A stretch of 64,000 nt of DNA. Origin: Rhodoflexus caldus. GTDB lineage: Bacteria; Bacteroidota; Bacteroidia; Cytophagales; Thermoflexibacteraceae. The stretch covers positions 310,001-374,000 of the forward strand of contig NZ_JAJPRF010000003.1 of assembly GCF_021206925.1 (NCBI RefSeq), written 5' to 3'. Both the position numbers and the translations under genes were made by a program. Below are positions 1 through 8,100 of this stretch, one piece after another (position 1 is the stretch's first letter; the number at the start of each line of letters is the position of its first letter). The notes below the pieces were generated by a model, which was given only the letters and a program-made list of their open reading frames with translations, was not told the DNA's origin and ran no database searches.

Positions 1-193
1 GAGAACTTACAAAGTCGGCGTGTGGGTGGGTTTCAATAACGCCCACAATTTTAGCCCCGTGAGCTGCGGCAAAATCATAGTAAGGTTGAGGATTGCGAGC
101 CGGGTCAATCAATACTACTGCTTTGTCCGATTCGCTCAAAATGGCATACGCATAGTGCGCAAGTCCTTTGTCTTCAAACTGTTCTATTTTCAT
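1..193 (-). CDS. MBL-fold metallo-hydrolase, persulfide dioxygenase-like (5' part only)
   Basis: Only the first 64 codons are present; the gene runs off the left edge. The start is the ATG whose complement is at 191-193. The visible protein begins MKIEQFEDKGLAHYAYAI, continues with LIDPARNP, and reaches ETHPHADF, the start of the metal-binding HxHxD-type motif of metallo-beta-lactamase hydrolases. The ETHxHADF form is typical of the ETHE1/persulfide dioxygenase (often rhodanese-fused) branch, which oxidises glutathione or protein persulfide to sulfite. The rest of the protein cannot be seen, so the exact subfamily is inferred. A good Bacteroidota promoter lies just upstream. Confidence 0.8.
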   Translation of the reverse strand, partial: MKIEQFEDKGLAHYAYAILSESDKAVVLIDPARNPQPYYDFAAAHGAKIVGVIETHPHADFVSS

Positions 194-237
194 AACTTTA
201 AAAGTGATTGTGTGTGGTTTTCGTTTTTTTGATGATG

Positions 238-268
238 CAAAGGTAGAAAGTATTTTTTAATAAAACAA
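238..268 (-). promoter_or_regulatory. Bacteroidota-type promoter of the MBL-fold gene, with overlapping palindrome
   Basis: On the minus strand there is TTG (266-268), a 20-bp spacer and TACCTTTG (238-245), an exact match to the TAnnTTTG -7 element. A perfect 10-bp palindrome, AACATATGTT (267-276), abuts and overlaps the -33 element, and CATATG recurs at 293-298. The palindrome could be an operator; its regulator is unknown. Confidence 0.6.
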
Positions 269-622
269 CATATGTTCATATATATTTTTTTTCATATGTT
301 TTTCTGCCGATTTACGCTTGCTGCTGAGCCGCGATTGGCATACTCCCTGCGCGTTGAACGGTGGGCAAATACATTGGCATCAAACCAACCGAAGCGGGTT
401 TTCTATCGGTGCGATAGCTCATTCTCATATCCCGATATCAGACTTTTCAACGCAACACACGGCAAAAAACCGAGCATTAATTTACGAAATCCGCGAAAAA
501 TCCGTATCCGCATCATCGGGAATAATTTACGGGCTATTTAAGTTCATGCGTTTTTACCTATTTTTGCCCGTAGTGTCGGGCTTTTGATGACTGCCTGATT
601 TTCAACGGGAAACTTACGATTA
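269..622. other. Divergent intergenic region before pdhA
   Basis: About 350 bp between the divergently read MBL-fold gene and pdhA. It has an AT-rich stretch with two CATATG-centred palindromes (267-300). A -7-like TATTTTTG (559-566) sits 57 bp before pdhA but has no clear TTG partner. The short open frames here have no codon bias or recognisable motif, and I see no gene. Confidence 0.5.
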
Positions 623-1660
623 ATGAATATGGAACTTGTTTTGACCCCACCTACCAACGTGGTTGATGCCGAAGGAAACTTCACTAAGGATACGTATATG
701 TACTGGTACGAAAGCATGTATCTGATGCGGAAGTTTGAAGAAAAGGCAGGGCAACTCTACGGACAACAAAAAATCAGAGGCTTTTGCCACTTATATATCG
801 GTCAGGAGGCCTGTGCAGCCGGCGCTATTACCGCCCTGACCAAAAACGACAAATGGATTACGGCTTACCGCGACCATGCCCACCCGCTGGGATTAGGTAC
901 AAGTGCCCGAGCCGTCATGGCAGAACTCTACGGCAAGGCAACGGGCTGTTCCAAAGGCAAGGGCGGCTCTATGCACATGTTTGATAAAAACGTGAATTTC
1001 ATCGGTGGGCACGGCATTGTAGGTGCGCAAGTGCCTATGGGGGCAGGCATTGCCTTTGCCGAAAAGTACAACAAAACAGGTAACGTTTGCATTTGCTACA
1101 TGGGCGATGGTGCCGTGCGTCAGGGTGCATTCCACGAAGCCCTGAACATGGCGATGACTTGGAAACTGCCCGTCATTTTTGTGATTGAAAACAACGGCTA
1201 TGCTATGGGTACTTCCGTACAGCGCACTTCTAACGTTACCGATTTGTACATCTTGGGTGAGGCTTACGAAATGCCCTCTATGCCCGTAGACGGCATGGAC
1301 GTAGAAGCCGTGCATCATGCAGTAGCAAAAGCGGCAGAACGCGCCCGCGCCGGCGAAGGTCCCACGCTGTTGGAATTCCGCACCTATCGCTACCGCGGCC
1401 ACTCTATGTCTGACCCGCAGAAATATCGCACCAAAGAAGAGGTAGAAGAGTACAAAAAGTTAGACCCGGTAGAGCAAGTGCGCGCTACCATTTTGAGAAA
1501 AGGGCTGGCAACCGAAGAGGATTTGGCAGCTATTGATGCCCGTGTAAAAGCTATTGTGGAAGATTCGGTTCAGTTTGCCGAGGAGTCGCCCTTCCCTGAC
1601 CCTTCGGAGGCTTTTACCGATATATATTTGCAGCCGGACTATCCGTTTATCATGGACTAA
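623..1660 (+). CDS. pdhA: Pyruvate dehydrogenase E1 component, alpha subunit
   Basis: The 345-residue protein is full length for a bacterial E1 alpha subunit. It shows the thiamine diphosphate motif GDG...NN (MGDGAVRQGAFHEALN to VIENNGYAMG), the N-terminal substrate channel region (AYRDHAHPLGLG), KGKGGSMHMF, and the loop TYRYRGHSMSDP near residue 260. With E1 beta it decarboxylates pyruvate and passes the acetyl group to E2 lipoate in the cytosolic complex. No E1 beta or E2 gene follows; the gene is monocistronic and ends in a strong hairpin, so its partners are encoded elsewhere. The ATG at 623 is preferred because MELVL follows immediately; an internal ATG two codons later is also possible. 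Confidence 0.95.
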   Translation: MNMELVLTPPTNVVDAEGNFTKDTYMYWYESMYLMRKFEEKAGQLYGQQKIRGFCHLYIGQEACAAGAITALTKNDKWITAYRDHAHPLGLGTSARAVMAELYGKATGCSKGKGGSMHMFDKNVNFIGGHGIVGAQVPMGAGIAFAEKYNKTGNVCICYMGDGAVRQGAFHEALNMAMTWKLPVIFVIENNGYAMGTSVQRTSNVTDLYILGEAYEMPSMPVDGMDVEAVHHAVAKAAERARAGEGPTLLEFRTYRYRGHSMSDPQKYRTKEEVEEYKKLDPVEQVRATILRKGLATEEDLAAIDARVKAIVEDSVQFAEESPFPDPSEAFTDIYLQPDYPFIMD

Positions 1661-1680
1661 TCAATTATACCACAGAAAAC

Positions 1681-1713
1681 AATAAAGCCTTCGCACTTAC
1701 CGAAGGCTTTATT
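1681..1713. terminator. Bidirectional rho-independent terminator between pdhA and msrB
   Basis: A perfect 13-bp inverted repeat, AATAAAGCCTTCG (1681-1693) and its complement (1701-1713), with a 7-nt loop. T/A-rich flanks on both sides suit termination of the convergent pdhA and msrB transcripts. Confidence 0.9.
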
Positions 1714-1760
1714 TATTATCAAGACTTCATGCCGACAACCGTTTTGCTGCTTGTCGGCGA

Positions 1761-2294
1761 CTATTCCTCTTGCTTGCTTTTGGTATTATCTGCCTTTTTG
1801 AAATCAATGGAAACCGAATTTACGCAATAACGCAGCCCTGTCGGGTTAGGGCCGTCGTCAAAAACGTGCCCGAGGTGGCCATCGCAGCGGGCGCACATAA
1901 TTTCGGTGCGCACCATGCCGTGCGAAGTATCGGTTCTGTACTTGATTCTGCCCTTGCCTATTTCATCAAAAAAACTTGGCCATCCACAGCCCGAATCAAA
2001 CTTTTGGTCAGAACTGAACAGTTCGTAGCCACAAGCTGCGCAGGTGTAGATGCCCTTTTCTTTGTGCAGGTAAAATTTGCCAGAAAAAGGACGTTCTGTG
2101 CCTTTTTCCCGCAAGATGTAATACTGCTCAGGCGTGAGCGACTTGCGCCACTCTTCCTCTGTTTTGACTACTTTTTCTACGTTTGCCAAAGCCTTTTCAT
2201 CTGCTTTGAGCTTTTTTGAGGTCATGTCCATATTTTGTCCGTTTGTGCAGTTGGCAAAAAGCAATGCCAGAGATGCAATAATCCAATATTTCAT
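1761..2294 (-). CDS. msrB: Peptide-methionine (R)-S-oxide reductase, exported lipoprotein form
   Basis: The 177-residue protein has a lipoprotein-like signal ([16 protein letters not shown]) followed by a complete MsrB domain. Two zinc-binding CxxC pairs are visible (CAACGYELF and [10 protein letters not shown]), with the family signature [11 protein letters not shown] and the catalytic cysteine in [12 protein letters not shown] near the end. MsrB reduces methionine-R-sulfoxide in oxidised proteins using thioredoxin-type electron donors. The signal peptide places it outside the cytoplasm, probably on a membrane facing the periplasm. It is convergent with pdhA and stands alone. Confidence 0.93.
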   Translation of the reverse strand: MKYWIIASLALLFANCTNGQNMDMTSKKLKADEKALANVEKVVKTEEEWRKSLTPEQYYILREKGTERPFSGKFYLHKEKGIYTCAACGYELFSSDQKFDSGCGWPSFFDEIGKGRIKYRTDTSHGMVRTEIMCARCDGHLGHVFDDGPNPTGLRYCVNSVSIDFKKADNTKSKQEE

Positions 2295-2428
2295 GTGCCG
2301 TTTTTCTTGATGAAAACGTTTGCGCGTCGGCTTTTGTTTGTAAGAGAGGTGGCTTTAACATCCATTAATATAGGCCTGAATATAGCCAATTCTAACGAAA
2401 TTTGCCCCATAAATCCCAAATCACTCAT

Positions 2429-3010
2429 ATGTTGCACCTCAAACTGCCAACCGACCCGCGCTGGGCTGACATCGCCGAGAAAACGCTGGAAGACATTCTG
2501 ACCGACCACGCCTATTGCGAGCAAAAGGCTGCCTCTACCTGCATTTCCCTGATTGTGGAATACCCTGATTATGAGAAAATTGTGGAAACGCTTACGCCTG
2601 TTGTAACCGAAGAATGGCAACATTTTGAGCAGGTGCTGGCACAAATCAGGAAGCGCGGCTTTAAATTGGGCAAACAGCGCAAAGATGAATACGTAGTTGC
2701 CCTAAACCAACTCATCACCAAAGGCGGTTCGCGCGAACAGCGGTTGGTGGATAAGTTGCTCATTTGTGCATTGATTGAAGCCCGCAGTTGCGAGCGATTT
2801 AAGATGCTGTGGCAAAACATCGCCGACGAAGAACTTTCCCGGTTCTACTACGAACTCATGGCTTCCGAAGCAGGGCATTATGTCAATTTTATTGAACTTG
2901 CCCGCGAAATCATGCCGCGCCCTGTGGTAGATGCCCGCTGGCAGGAATTCCTCAAAGCTGAGGCCGAAATTATTGAAACCTTGGGCGTGCGAGAAGGGAA
3001 GATGCACTAA
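2429..3010 (+). CDS. miaE: tRNA-(ms2io6A)-hydroxylase, MiaE-like
   Basis: A 193-residue protein of the MiaE family, di-iron ferritin-like enzymes that hydroxylate the isopentenyl group of ms2i6A37 in tRNA. Visible features are the opening MLHLKLPTDPRW, DHAYCEQKAAS with the first carboxylate ligand, EEWQHFEQV (E...H), and the later EARSCERF and EAGHYVNF ligand helices. I start at the ATG at 2429, not an upstream TTG at 2402, because MLHLKLPTD is the usual N-terminus of this family. It lies 111 bp upstream of rarA on the same strand. Confidence 0.88.
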   Translation: MLHLKLPTDPRWADIAEKTLEDILTDHAYCEQKAASTCISLIVEYPDYEKIVETLTPVVTEEWQHFEQVLAQIRKRGFKLGKQRKDEYVVALNQLITKGGSREQRLVDKLLICALIEARSCERFKMLWQNIADEELSRFYYELMASEAGHYVNFIELAREIMPRPVVDARWQEFLKAEAEIIETLGVREGKMH

Positions 3011-3121
3011 GCCAGCGCACTAAACGCATACAGGAAAAAAAGCGCCAGCAAAACAACCGGAAGGGCAATTTTCTTTGCCCAAACTTTTACATTCGCACCA
3101 CTGACCCCAAGCCGCCCAATC

Positions 3122-4384
3122 ATGGAACGAACCGTGCCGCTGGCAGAAAGAATGCGCCCCAAGAGTCTGGAAGAATACGTCGGACAAGCCCACTTAACGG
3201 GCAAAGACGGCATTTTCAGCAAGATGATTCGCAACAAAAACATTCCTTCGTGTATTTTATGGGGACCGCCCGGGTCGGGAAAAACAACGCTGGCGCTGCT
3301 GTTGGCGCAAACCCTGCGTTTCCCGTTCTTTACCCTGAGCGCAATCAGTTCAGGTGTTAAAGAAATCAGAGACATTATTGACAAAGCAAAATTTCAGCCA
3401 AAAGCGATTTTGTTCATCGACGAAATTCATCGCTTCAACAAAGCACAGCAGGATGCCTTGTTAGGTGCGGTGGAAAACGGCACGCTGACGCTCATCGGTG
3501 CTACGACCGAAAACCCGTCGTTTGAGGTCAATGCCGCTTTACTTTCCCGCTGTCAGGTGTTTGTTTTAAAGCCTTTGAGCGAAGCGGATTTGCTCAATTT
3601 GCTGCAACGAGCCGTCGCCCGCGAAAGTGCCGATAAAAAAATCAACATCAGGCTTGCCCAGACCGATGCGCTGATTTCGCTAAGCGGCGGCGATGCCCGC
3701 AAAATGCTAAACCTGTTGGAAATGACCGTCAATAGCGCCGATGCCGATGCGGACGAAATTACGATTACCGACCGTGCCGTTGTGGAAGTTGCCCGACAGC
3801 GCACCGCCCGCTACGACAAAAGCGGCGAACAGCACTACGATATTATTTCGGCTTTCATCAAATCCATACGCGGCAGCGACCCCGACGCGGCGCTTTATTG
3901 GCTTGCCCGTATGCTTGCCGGCGGCGAAGACCCGCAGTTTATCGCCCGCCGTTTGCTCATTTTGGCTTCGGAAGACATCGGCAATGCCAACCCCAATGCG
4001 CTGTTGCTTGCCAACACCTGCTTTCAGGCAGTTTCTGCCGTAGGGATGCCCGAATCGGACTTGATTCTGTCGCAAACAACCATTTATCTGGCATGTTCGC
4101 CGAAGAGCAACAGCGCCTATAAAGCCATCCGCAAAGCACAGGAAGCCGTTGAAAAATTCGGCGATTTGCCCGTGCCGCTGCATTTGCGCAATGCTCCTAC
4201 GCAATTGATGAAAAAATTGGGCTACGGCGCAGACTACCTCTATCCGCACGACTACCCCGAAAACTTCACCGAACAGCAATACCTGCCCTATGAGTTAAAA
4301 GAGCAGGTATTCTATCAGCCCGCCGACAACGAACGCGAGCAGGAAATGGCAAAACGCCAGAAAAAGCGTTGGAAAAATAAATGA
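3122..4384 (+). CDS. rarA: Replication-associated recombination protein A (AAA+ ATPase)
   Basis: The 420-residue protein matches RarA/MgsA/WRNIP1 in length and layout. It has an N-terminal LAERMRPKSLEEYVGQ, Walker A GPPGSGKTT near residue 50, Walker B LFIDEIHRFNKAQQD, sensor ATTENPSFEVNAALLSRC, then the clamp-loader-like C-terminal part ALYWLARMLAGGEDPQFIARRL. RarA acts at stalled replication forks and binds single-strand DNA ends and SSB. The ORF ends in a lysine-rich tail. The start ATG overlaps, on the opposite strand, the start of a 38-codon hydrophobic ORF (see findings). Confidence 0.95.
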   Translation: MERTVPLAERMRPKSLEEYVGQAHLTGKDGIFSKMIRNKNIPSCILWGPPGSGKTTLALLLAQTLRFPFFTLSAISSGVKEIRDIIDKAKFQPKAILFIDEIHRFNKAQQDALLGAVENGTLTLIGATTENPSFEVNAALLSRCQVFVLKPLSEADLLNLLQRAVARESADKKINIRLAQTDALISLSGGDARKMLNLLEMTVNSADADADEITITDRAVVEVARQRTARYDKSGEQHYDIISAFIKSIRGSDPDAALYWLARMLAGGEDPQFIARRLLILASEDIGNANPNALLLANTCFQAVSAVGMPESDLILSQTTIYLACSPKSNSAYKAIRKAQEAVEKFGDLPVPLHLRNAPTQLMKKLGYGADYLYPHDYPENFTEQQYLPYELKEQVFYQPADNEREQEMAKRQKKRWKNK

Positions 4385-4399
4385 TGGATTGAATATGTT

Positions 4400-4437
4400 T
4401 TCCATAGCAAACGGTTTGTAAATCATTTGCTATGGAA
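4400..4437. terminator. Hairpin between convergent rarA and lipoprotein gene
   Basis: Perfect 12-bp inverted repeat TTCCATAGCAAA (4400-4411) with its complement (4426-4437), 14-nt loop. It sits between two convergent stop codons, so a bidirectional terminator is the simplest reading. The T-tract is poor on both strands. Confidence 0.7.
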
Positions 4438-4447
4438 CGACGGAAGA

Positions 4448-5011
4448 TTACTGCACCGTAACGGGGAAAGTTACGTCAATATCCGTTTCGCCGCCTGCTT
4501 GTTGGAAGTTGCTGCTGTTCAAGCCTGCAAATGCCTTGTTCAGGTCGTGGCGCAGTACAATGCGAAGCGAGCCGCTGCCTGCCGCCTGTGTTTCCATCAC
4601 ATTGCGCAAACCCAGCGGGCGATTGTTCTTATCCGCGTCGTCATAGCGATGCGTCATCAGCGTAGGGGGGGTGATGATGAAAAAGAACTGATGCTCATCG
4701 GCTTCGGTGCGGATTTCCGCCGTTTTGTCTTCGCGTTTGTTGCCTTCGTCTTTGGCAAGCGTCAGCGTTACGTTGTAGGCAGTGCGGGCGCGAAGCGGCG
4801 GCGCGGTAATGGTAGGCGGATTGCCGCCGTCACCGTCGGGGTCGCTGAACAGGAAAGTAACCGAAGCCCCGCCCGTAACGGGCGTAAACACCACTTCCAT
4901 GCGGTTGATGGACTCTTTTTCATTTTCGGGTTCAGGGTCTTTGCGATTGCAACCGCTCAAAACAACAACAGTAAACAGCAAGGCATACAAGCCTGTACGC
5001 AAATTGAACAT
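4448..5011 (-). CDS. Lipoprotein linked to the ZnuD-like TonB receptor, unknown function
   Basis: The 187-residue protein has a clear lipoprotein signal (MFNLRTGLYALLFTVVVLSGC, lipobox LSGC). The mature part is a soluble beta-rich domain containing a D/G-rich stretch (FSDPDGDGG) that could bind metal. It follows the TonB-dependent receptor gene by 29 bp on the same strand and ends in a hairpin, so the two form an operon. Such small lipoproteins beside outer-membrane receptors often act as surface or periplasmic helpers, but I do not recognise this family and infer the partnership only from context. Confidence 0.85.
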   Translation of the reverse strand: MFNLRTGLYALLFTVVVLSGCNRKDPEPENEKESINRMEVVFTPVTGGASVTFLFSDPDGDGGNPPTITAPPLRARTAYNVTLTLAKDEGNKREDKTAEIRTEADEHQFFFIITPPTLMTHRYDDADKNNRPLGLRNVMETQAAGSGSLRIVLRHDLNKAFAGLNSSNFQQAGGETDIDVTFPVTVQ

Positions 5012-5040
5012 GGTTAAAATGGGTTTTAAGTGAATAAAAT

Positions 5041-7341
5041 TTACAAACTGTATTTCAGGTAGAGTTGAAAATTTCGTCCCTGTTCGTCGGCGAAATAGCG
5101 GAATCGGTTCATATAGTCGCGGTAGGCAAGGTTGGCGAGGTTATGCACCGAAAAACCGATGTGCAACGCCTGCCTGCCGTGTTCGTAGCGGATGCCGCCG
5201 TCAAAGTTGAGCAGCGTATAACCTTTGGGTGGCGGGGCAAAGTCGCGTTCCGTTTCCGTGCGCCGTTGTTGCGCCGTTAAAAGGCAGCTAAGCGCGGCGT
5301 AAGCGCCCTTCCAGCAGCTTTCCGAAGGCATCGCAAGGTTGCGCCGCAGGGTTGCCGAGGCTTGGTCGGGCGGAATCCACGGCAGAAATGCGCCATTGGT
5401 CAGGTCGCGGGCGCGCACCATCGTGCCTTTCAGCAAGGTTTCCCACGCGGCGGAAGGCTGCCAGCGCAGGGTAAAATCCGCACCCGCAAGTTGTGCGTCG
5501 GTTTGTTCAAAATAAAAAACGGGAAATGCGCCGCGAATGGTCAGCCGCGTTTCGGCTTGCGGGGCAAGGTAGATGTAGTTGCCGATGTATTGGGCAAAGC
5601 CGCTGATTTCCAGACTGATGTTGTCGGTTTTTAGGCTTATGCCGTTTGTCCATTTCCACGATTGTTCCGATTTGAGGCTGTCGCTGCCAAACTCTAAGGC
5701 TGCCGCGCCGTGGTGCAGTCCTTCGCTGTAAAGTTCGTTGGGCGCGGGCGGTCGCCATGCAGAGGCTAATTGCGAGCGCAAGGTTAGTTTTTCGTTGATG
5801 TAATAAGCCGCGCCAATGGTTGCCGAAACGTTGTTGAACAGCCTTTCGGTGCGCTGCAAAACGTTATTGCGGTCAAATCGGCGCACTTCCATGTGGCGCA
5901 GGTCGTAGCGAATGCCTGCTTCGGCATCCCAACGGGCTGCCGAGTATTTCCAAATGGCAAAAGCACCTGCCGCCGTTACCCAATAGTTCGGCACTAAGGG
6001 GCGGATGCCCGTGCCGGGCGTGTTCAGGTTGCTTTGCAAAAGTCCGTTGAAACCGAATTTCCGATGCAAGGCAGTGCCTTTGCCTGATTCATAAACCGCG
6101 TCCAAAGTATGCGTGAACAAATTCAGGTCGAGGGCGGGGATGTTGTCGCGACCGCCGCGGCGGATGTCAAACTCTTGCCGTCGGTTGTGCTGAAAGCCGT
6201 ATTGCCACTGCCATTCGCCTTGCGTTTGTTTAAGATATCCGTTGATTTTCAGTAAATTATGTGCAACTGCCTGCCGCGGGTTGCTGATTTGATAGCTGAA
6301 ATCGGCACTGACGACGGGCCGCGGGCTGCTCATGGCAAATTGCAAATCGGTTAGGTTGCCGATGTGCGCACCTCTGAAAATACCCAAGTCGGTATTGAAA
6401 CGGCTGAAAAATACTTCCGCGCCGTAGCGTTCTTTTTGGTAGCCTGCTGCCAGCGAAAAGTTGATTTCGCTTGCGCCCGTGTTGGCAAGAAAATAATCGG
6501 GTGTGTGCACATTGCCGCTGCGTTTGCCCGTCAGTTGCGCCCGCCAACCGATGCCGCCATGGTAGCCGCTCACTTGCCCCGAGGCAATGCCCTGCCTGCC
6601 GTTGCTTGCCCCTTGCAAGTGCCATTCGCTGCGGATGCCTGCCTGCACAGGCAACTTCGGCGGATTGACCAGCACCACGCCGCCCATCGCTTCGGCGCCG
6701 TATTGTACGGCTGCCGCACCTTTTACTACGGTCAGTTGCGATGCCGTGAACGGGTCTATTTCGGGGGCATGGTCTAAGCCCCATTGCTGCCCTTCCTGTC
6801 GGATGCCGTTGTTCAAAATCAGGATGCGATTGCCGTGCAAACCCTGAATAACGGGCTTGGCGATGGTTGCGCCGTTGCGCAACACCTGCACCCCGCTGAT
6901 GTCGCCAAGGGCTTCGGCAAGTCCTTTGCCCTGCGTGCGTGCAAGTGCTTCATCGGAAACCGTGGCAAGCGTTGCTGTAGCCTTCCCGATGCCGATTTTT
7001 TCGTCTGTTACGGTAAGCGTTGCAAGTTCCAGCGTTTCGGGAATCAGCGGCAGCACTTTTTCCTCACCTGCGGGCAGCGTATAAACGGCATCTTTGAAAC
7101 CTTCCTTGCTGATAATGATTTGTACGAATCGCTCACACCCGTTAAAGGCAAACGTTCCGTCGGCATCGGTTGTCAGGGCTTTGCCGCCGTCGTTCATCCG
7201 TTGCACCGATGCGCCCGCTACGGGTTGTTGCGTGTAGCCGTTGATTACCCTGCCTGCAATACGCCCGCTGCAAGGCGACTGCTGCGCCTGCACATGTAGG
7301 ACAAGTATTTGTGTAAGTAGCAGGGAGAACAGTAAGCGCAT
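5041..7341 (-). CDS. TonB-dependent outer-membrane receptor, ZnuD-like (metal uptake suspected)
   Basis: The 766-residue protein has a signal peptide (ends VQAQ), a carboxypeptidase-regulatory-like domain (GRVINGYTQQPVAGASV), a plug domain and a 22-strand barrel ending FQLYLKYSL with a terminal aromatic-rich strand. The plug contains PVIQGLHGNRILILNNG and QWGLDHAPEIDPF. The DHAxxIDP arrangement resembles the zinc receptor ZnuD and its relatives. TonB receptors import scarce ligands across the outer membrane using energy from TonB-ExbBD. Immediately upstream a promoter is buried in two palindromes, which fits tight repression by a metal sensor. Zinc as substrate is an inference. Confidence 0.9.
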   Translation of the reverse strand: MRLLFSLLLTQILVLHVQAQQSPCSGRIAGRVINGYTQQPVAGASVQRMNDGGKALTTDADGTFAFNGCERFVQIIISKEGFKDAVYTLPAGEEKVLPLIPETLELATLTVTDEKIGIGKATATLATVSDEALARTQGKGLAEALGDISGVQVLRNGATIAKPVIQGLHGNRILILNNGIRQEGQQWGLDHAPEIDPFTASQLTVVKGAAAVQYGAEAMGGVVLVNPPKLPVQAGIRSEWHLQGASNGRQGIASGQVSGYHGGIGWRAQLTGKRSGNVHTPDYFLANTGASEINFSLAAGYQKERYGAEVFFSRFNTDLGIFRGAHIGNLTDLQFAMSSPRPVVSADFSYQISNPRQAVAHNLLKINGYLKQTQGEWQWQYGFQHNRRQEFDIRRGGRDNIPALDLNLFTHTLDAVYESGKGTALHRKFGFNGLLQSNLNTPGTGIRPLVPNYWVTAAGAFAIWKYSAARWDAEAGIRYDLRHMEVRRFDRNNVLQRTERLFNNVSATIGAAYYINEKLTLRSQLASAWRPPAPNELYSEGLHHGAAALEFGSDSLKSEQSWKWTNGISLKTDNISLEISGFAQYIGNYIYLAPQAETRLTIRGAFPVFYFEQTDAQLAGADFTLRWQPSAAWETLLKGTMVRARDLTNGAFLPWIPPDQASATLRRNLAMPSESCWKGAYAALSCLLTAQQRRTETERDFAPPPKGYTLLNFDGGIRYEHGRQALHIGFSVHNLANLAYRDYMNRFRYFADEQGRNFQLYLKYSL

Positions 7342-7347
7342 CTATTT

Positions 7348-7391
7348 TTGCAATTGAGTTGCAAAAATAAATAAATGCAACTCAATTGCAA
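7348..7391 (-). promoter_or_regulatory. Promoter of the TonB receptor embedded in a double palindromic operator (Zur/Fur-like)
   Basis: A perfect 16-bp inverted repeat: TTGCAATTGAGTTGCA (7348-7363) and its exact complement (7376-7391), separated by 12 A/T-rich bases. Each arm is itself a dyad of TTGCAA-type half sites. On the minus strand TTG (7389-7391), 19 bp, then TATTTTTG (7362-7369) form a textbook Bacteroidota promoter, so one palindrome covers -33 and the other -7/start. The receptor ATG lies only 6 bp further on. A repressor bound here would block transcription; Zur is suggested by the gene controlled. Confidence 0.75.
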
Positions 7392-7424
7392 ATAGCAATT
7401 AAAAATATCGGGTGAAGCCTTGCT

Positions 7425-7970
7425 TTACCATTTAACAATGTAGGTACATTCCATCGCACCGTTTTTTCGCGTAGGCTTATGATGGTCAAGCGATACGTTT
7501 ACAATGGAAAAAGCAGGTTTAAATTTTCGTGCCATTGCCGTAATAATACCGCGGTCAAATTCGCTTGGATAAGGGTTGCGACATTCCATAACGGCTGTTT
7601 TGCTTTTTTCATCAAAAGAAACCAGTTTGTAGTAGCCGATTTCGCCGTTGCGGTGATTCATGTGGTAGGCAACATCAATAGAAGCCAAGGCACTTTTTAA
7701 ATCGTTGATTTCGGGCGGGAAAGCAGCATTTTCAGGGATGGCTTTACCTACCGAAAACAGGGTGTTATCGCCAAAATTTTCGCCAATAGTGCGAAAGGCG
7801 TTCAACCAGTAAATCTGCGGATACCATCCATTTGGTTCAACATTGGGTAATTGATGCTGTGCCAAAATGGATAACATTGTGTCCCGATAAGCAGGAATCG
7901 CATTTACGAAGGCAAGAATTGTACGACCATTTACTTCTACAGCAGGGTCAAAAGGAATGTATTGAGCCAT
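7425..7970 (-). CDS. Conserved cytosolic protein of unknown function
   Basis: The 181-residue protein has no signal peptide or membrane segment. It contains WYPQIYWLNAFRTIGENFG, SIDVAYHMNHRNGEIGYY and CRNPYPSEFDRGI, which read like conserved family blocks of a compact alpha/beta sensor-like or ligand-binding domain, but I cannot name the family. It lies between the TonB receptor (downstream, with its own promoter) and a membrane zinc peptidase (upstream on the same strand, beyond a terminator). No function is proposed. Confidence 0.85.
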   Translation of the reverse strand: MAQYIPFDPAVEVNGRTILAFVNAIPAYRDTMLSILAQHQLPNVEPNGWYPQIYWLNAFRTIGENFGDNTLFSVGKAIPENAAFPPEINDLKSALASIDVAYHMNHRNGEIGYYKLVSFDEKSKTAVMECRNPYPSEFDRGIITAMARKFKPAFSIVNVSLDHHKPTRKNGAMECTYIVKW

Positions 7971-8042
7971 ACCTGATACAATAAGGCGGAAAACAAAAAA
8001 GAACCCATGCGAAGTGTTTGTCAGGTATGGTGTTAAATTTCT

Positions 8043-8083
8043 AAAAAAAAAGGCAAACAGCCAATAAGCCGTTCGCCTTTTTT
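8043..8083 (-). terminator. Terminator after the zinc metallopeptidase gene
   Basis: AAAAAAGGC and GCCTTTTTT arms around an imperfect inner stem (8043-8083). Reading on the minus strand, the hairpin begins 18 nt after the peptidase stop codon and ends in a run of T, as expected for rho-independent termination. Confidence 0.75.
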
Positions 8084-8100
8084 AGATATACTAAGTCTGA

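Noticed and set aside
272-587. Overlapping 89-codon ORFs before pdhA
   Set aside because: Odd amino acid composition, two competing frames and no motif; treated as non-coding.
893-1402. 169-codon minus-strand ORF inside pdhA
   Set aside because: Antisense shadow of a strongly supported gene, as are the other long opposite-strand frames in leuC, ilvD, leuB, secDF and the TonB receptors.
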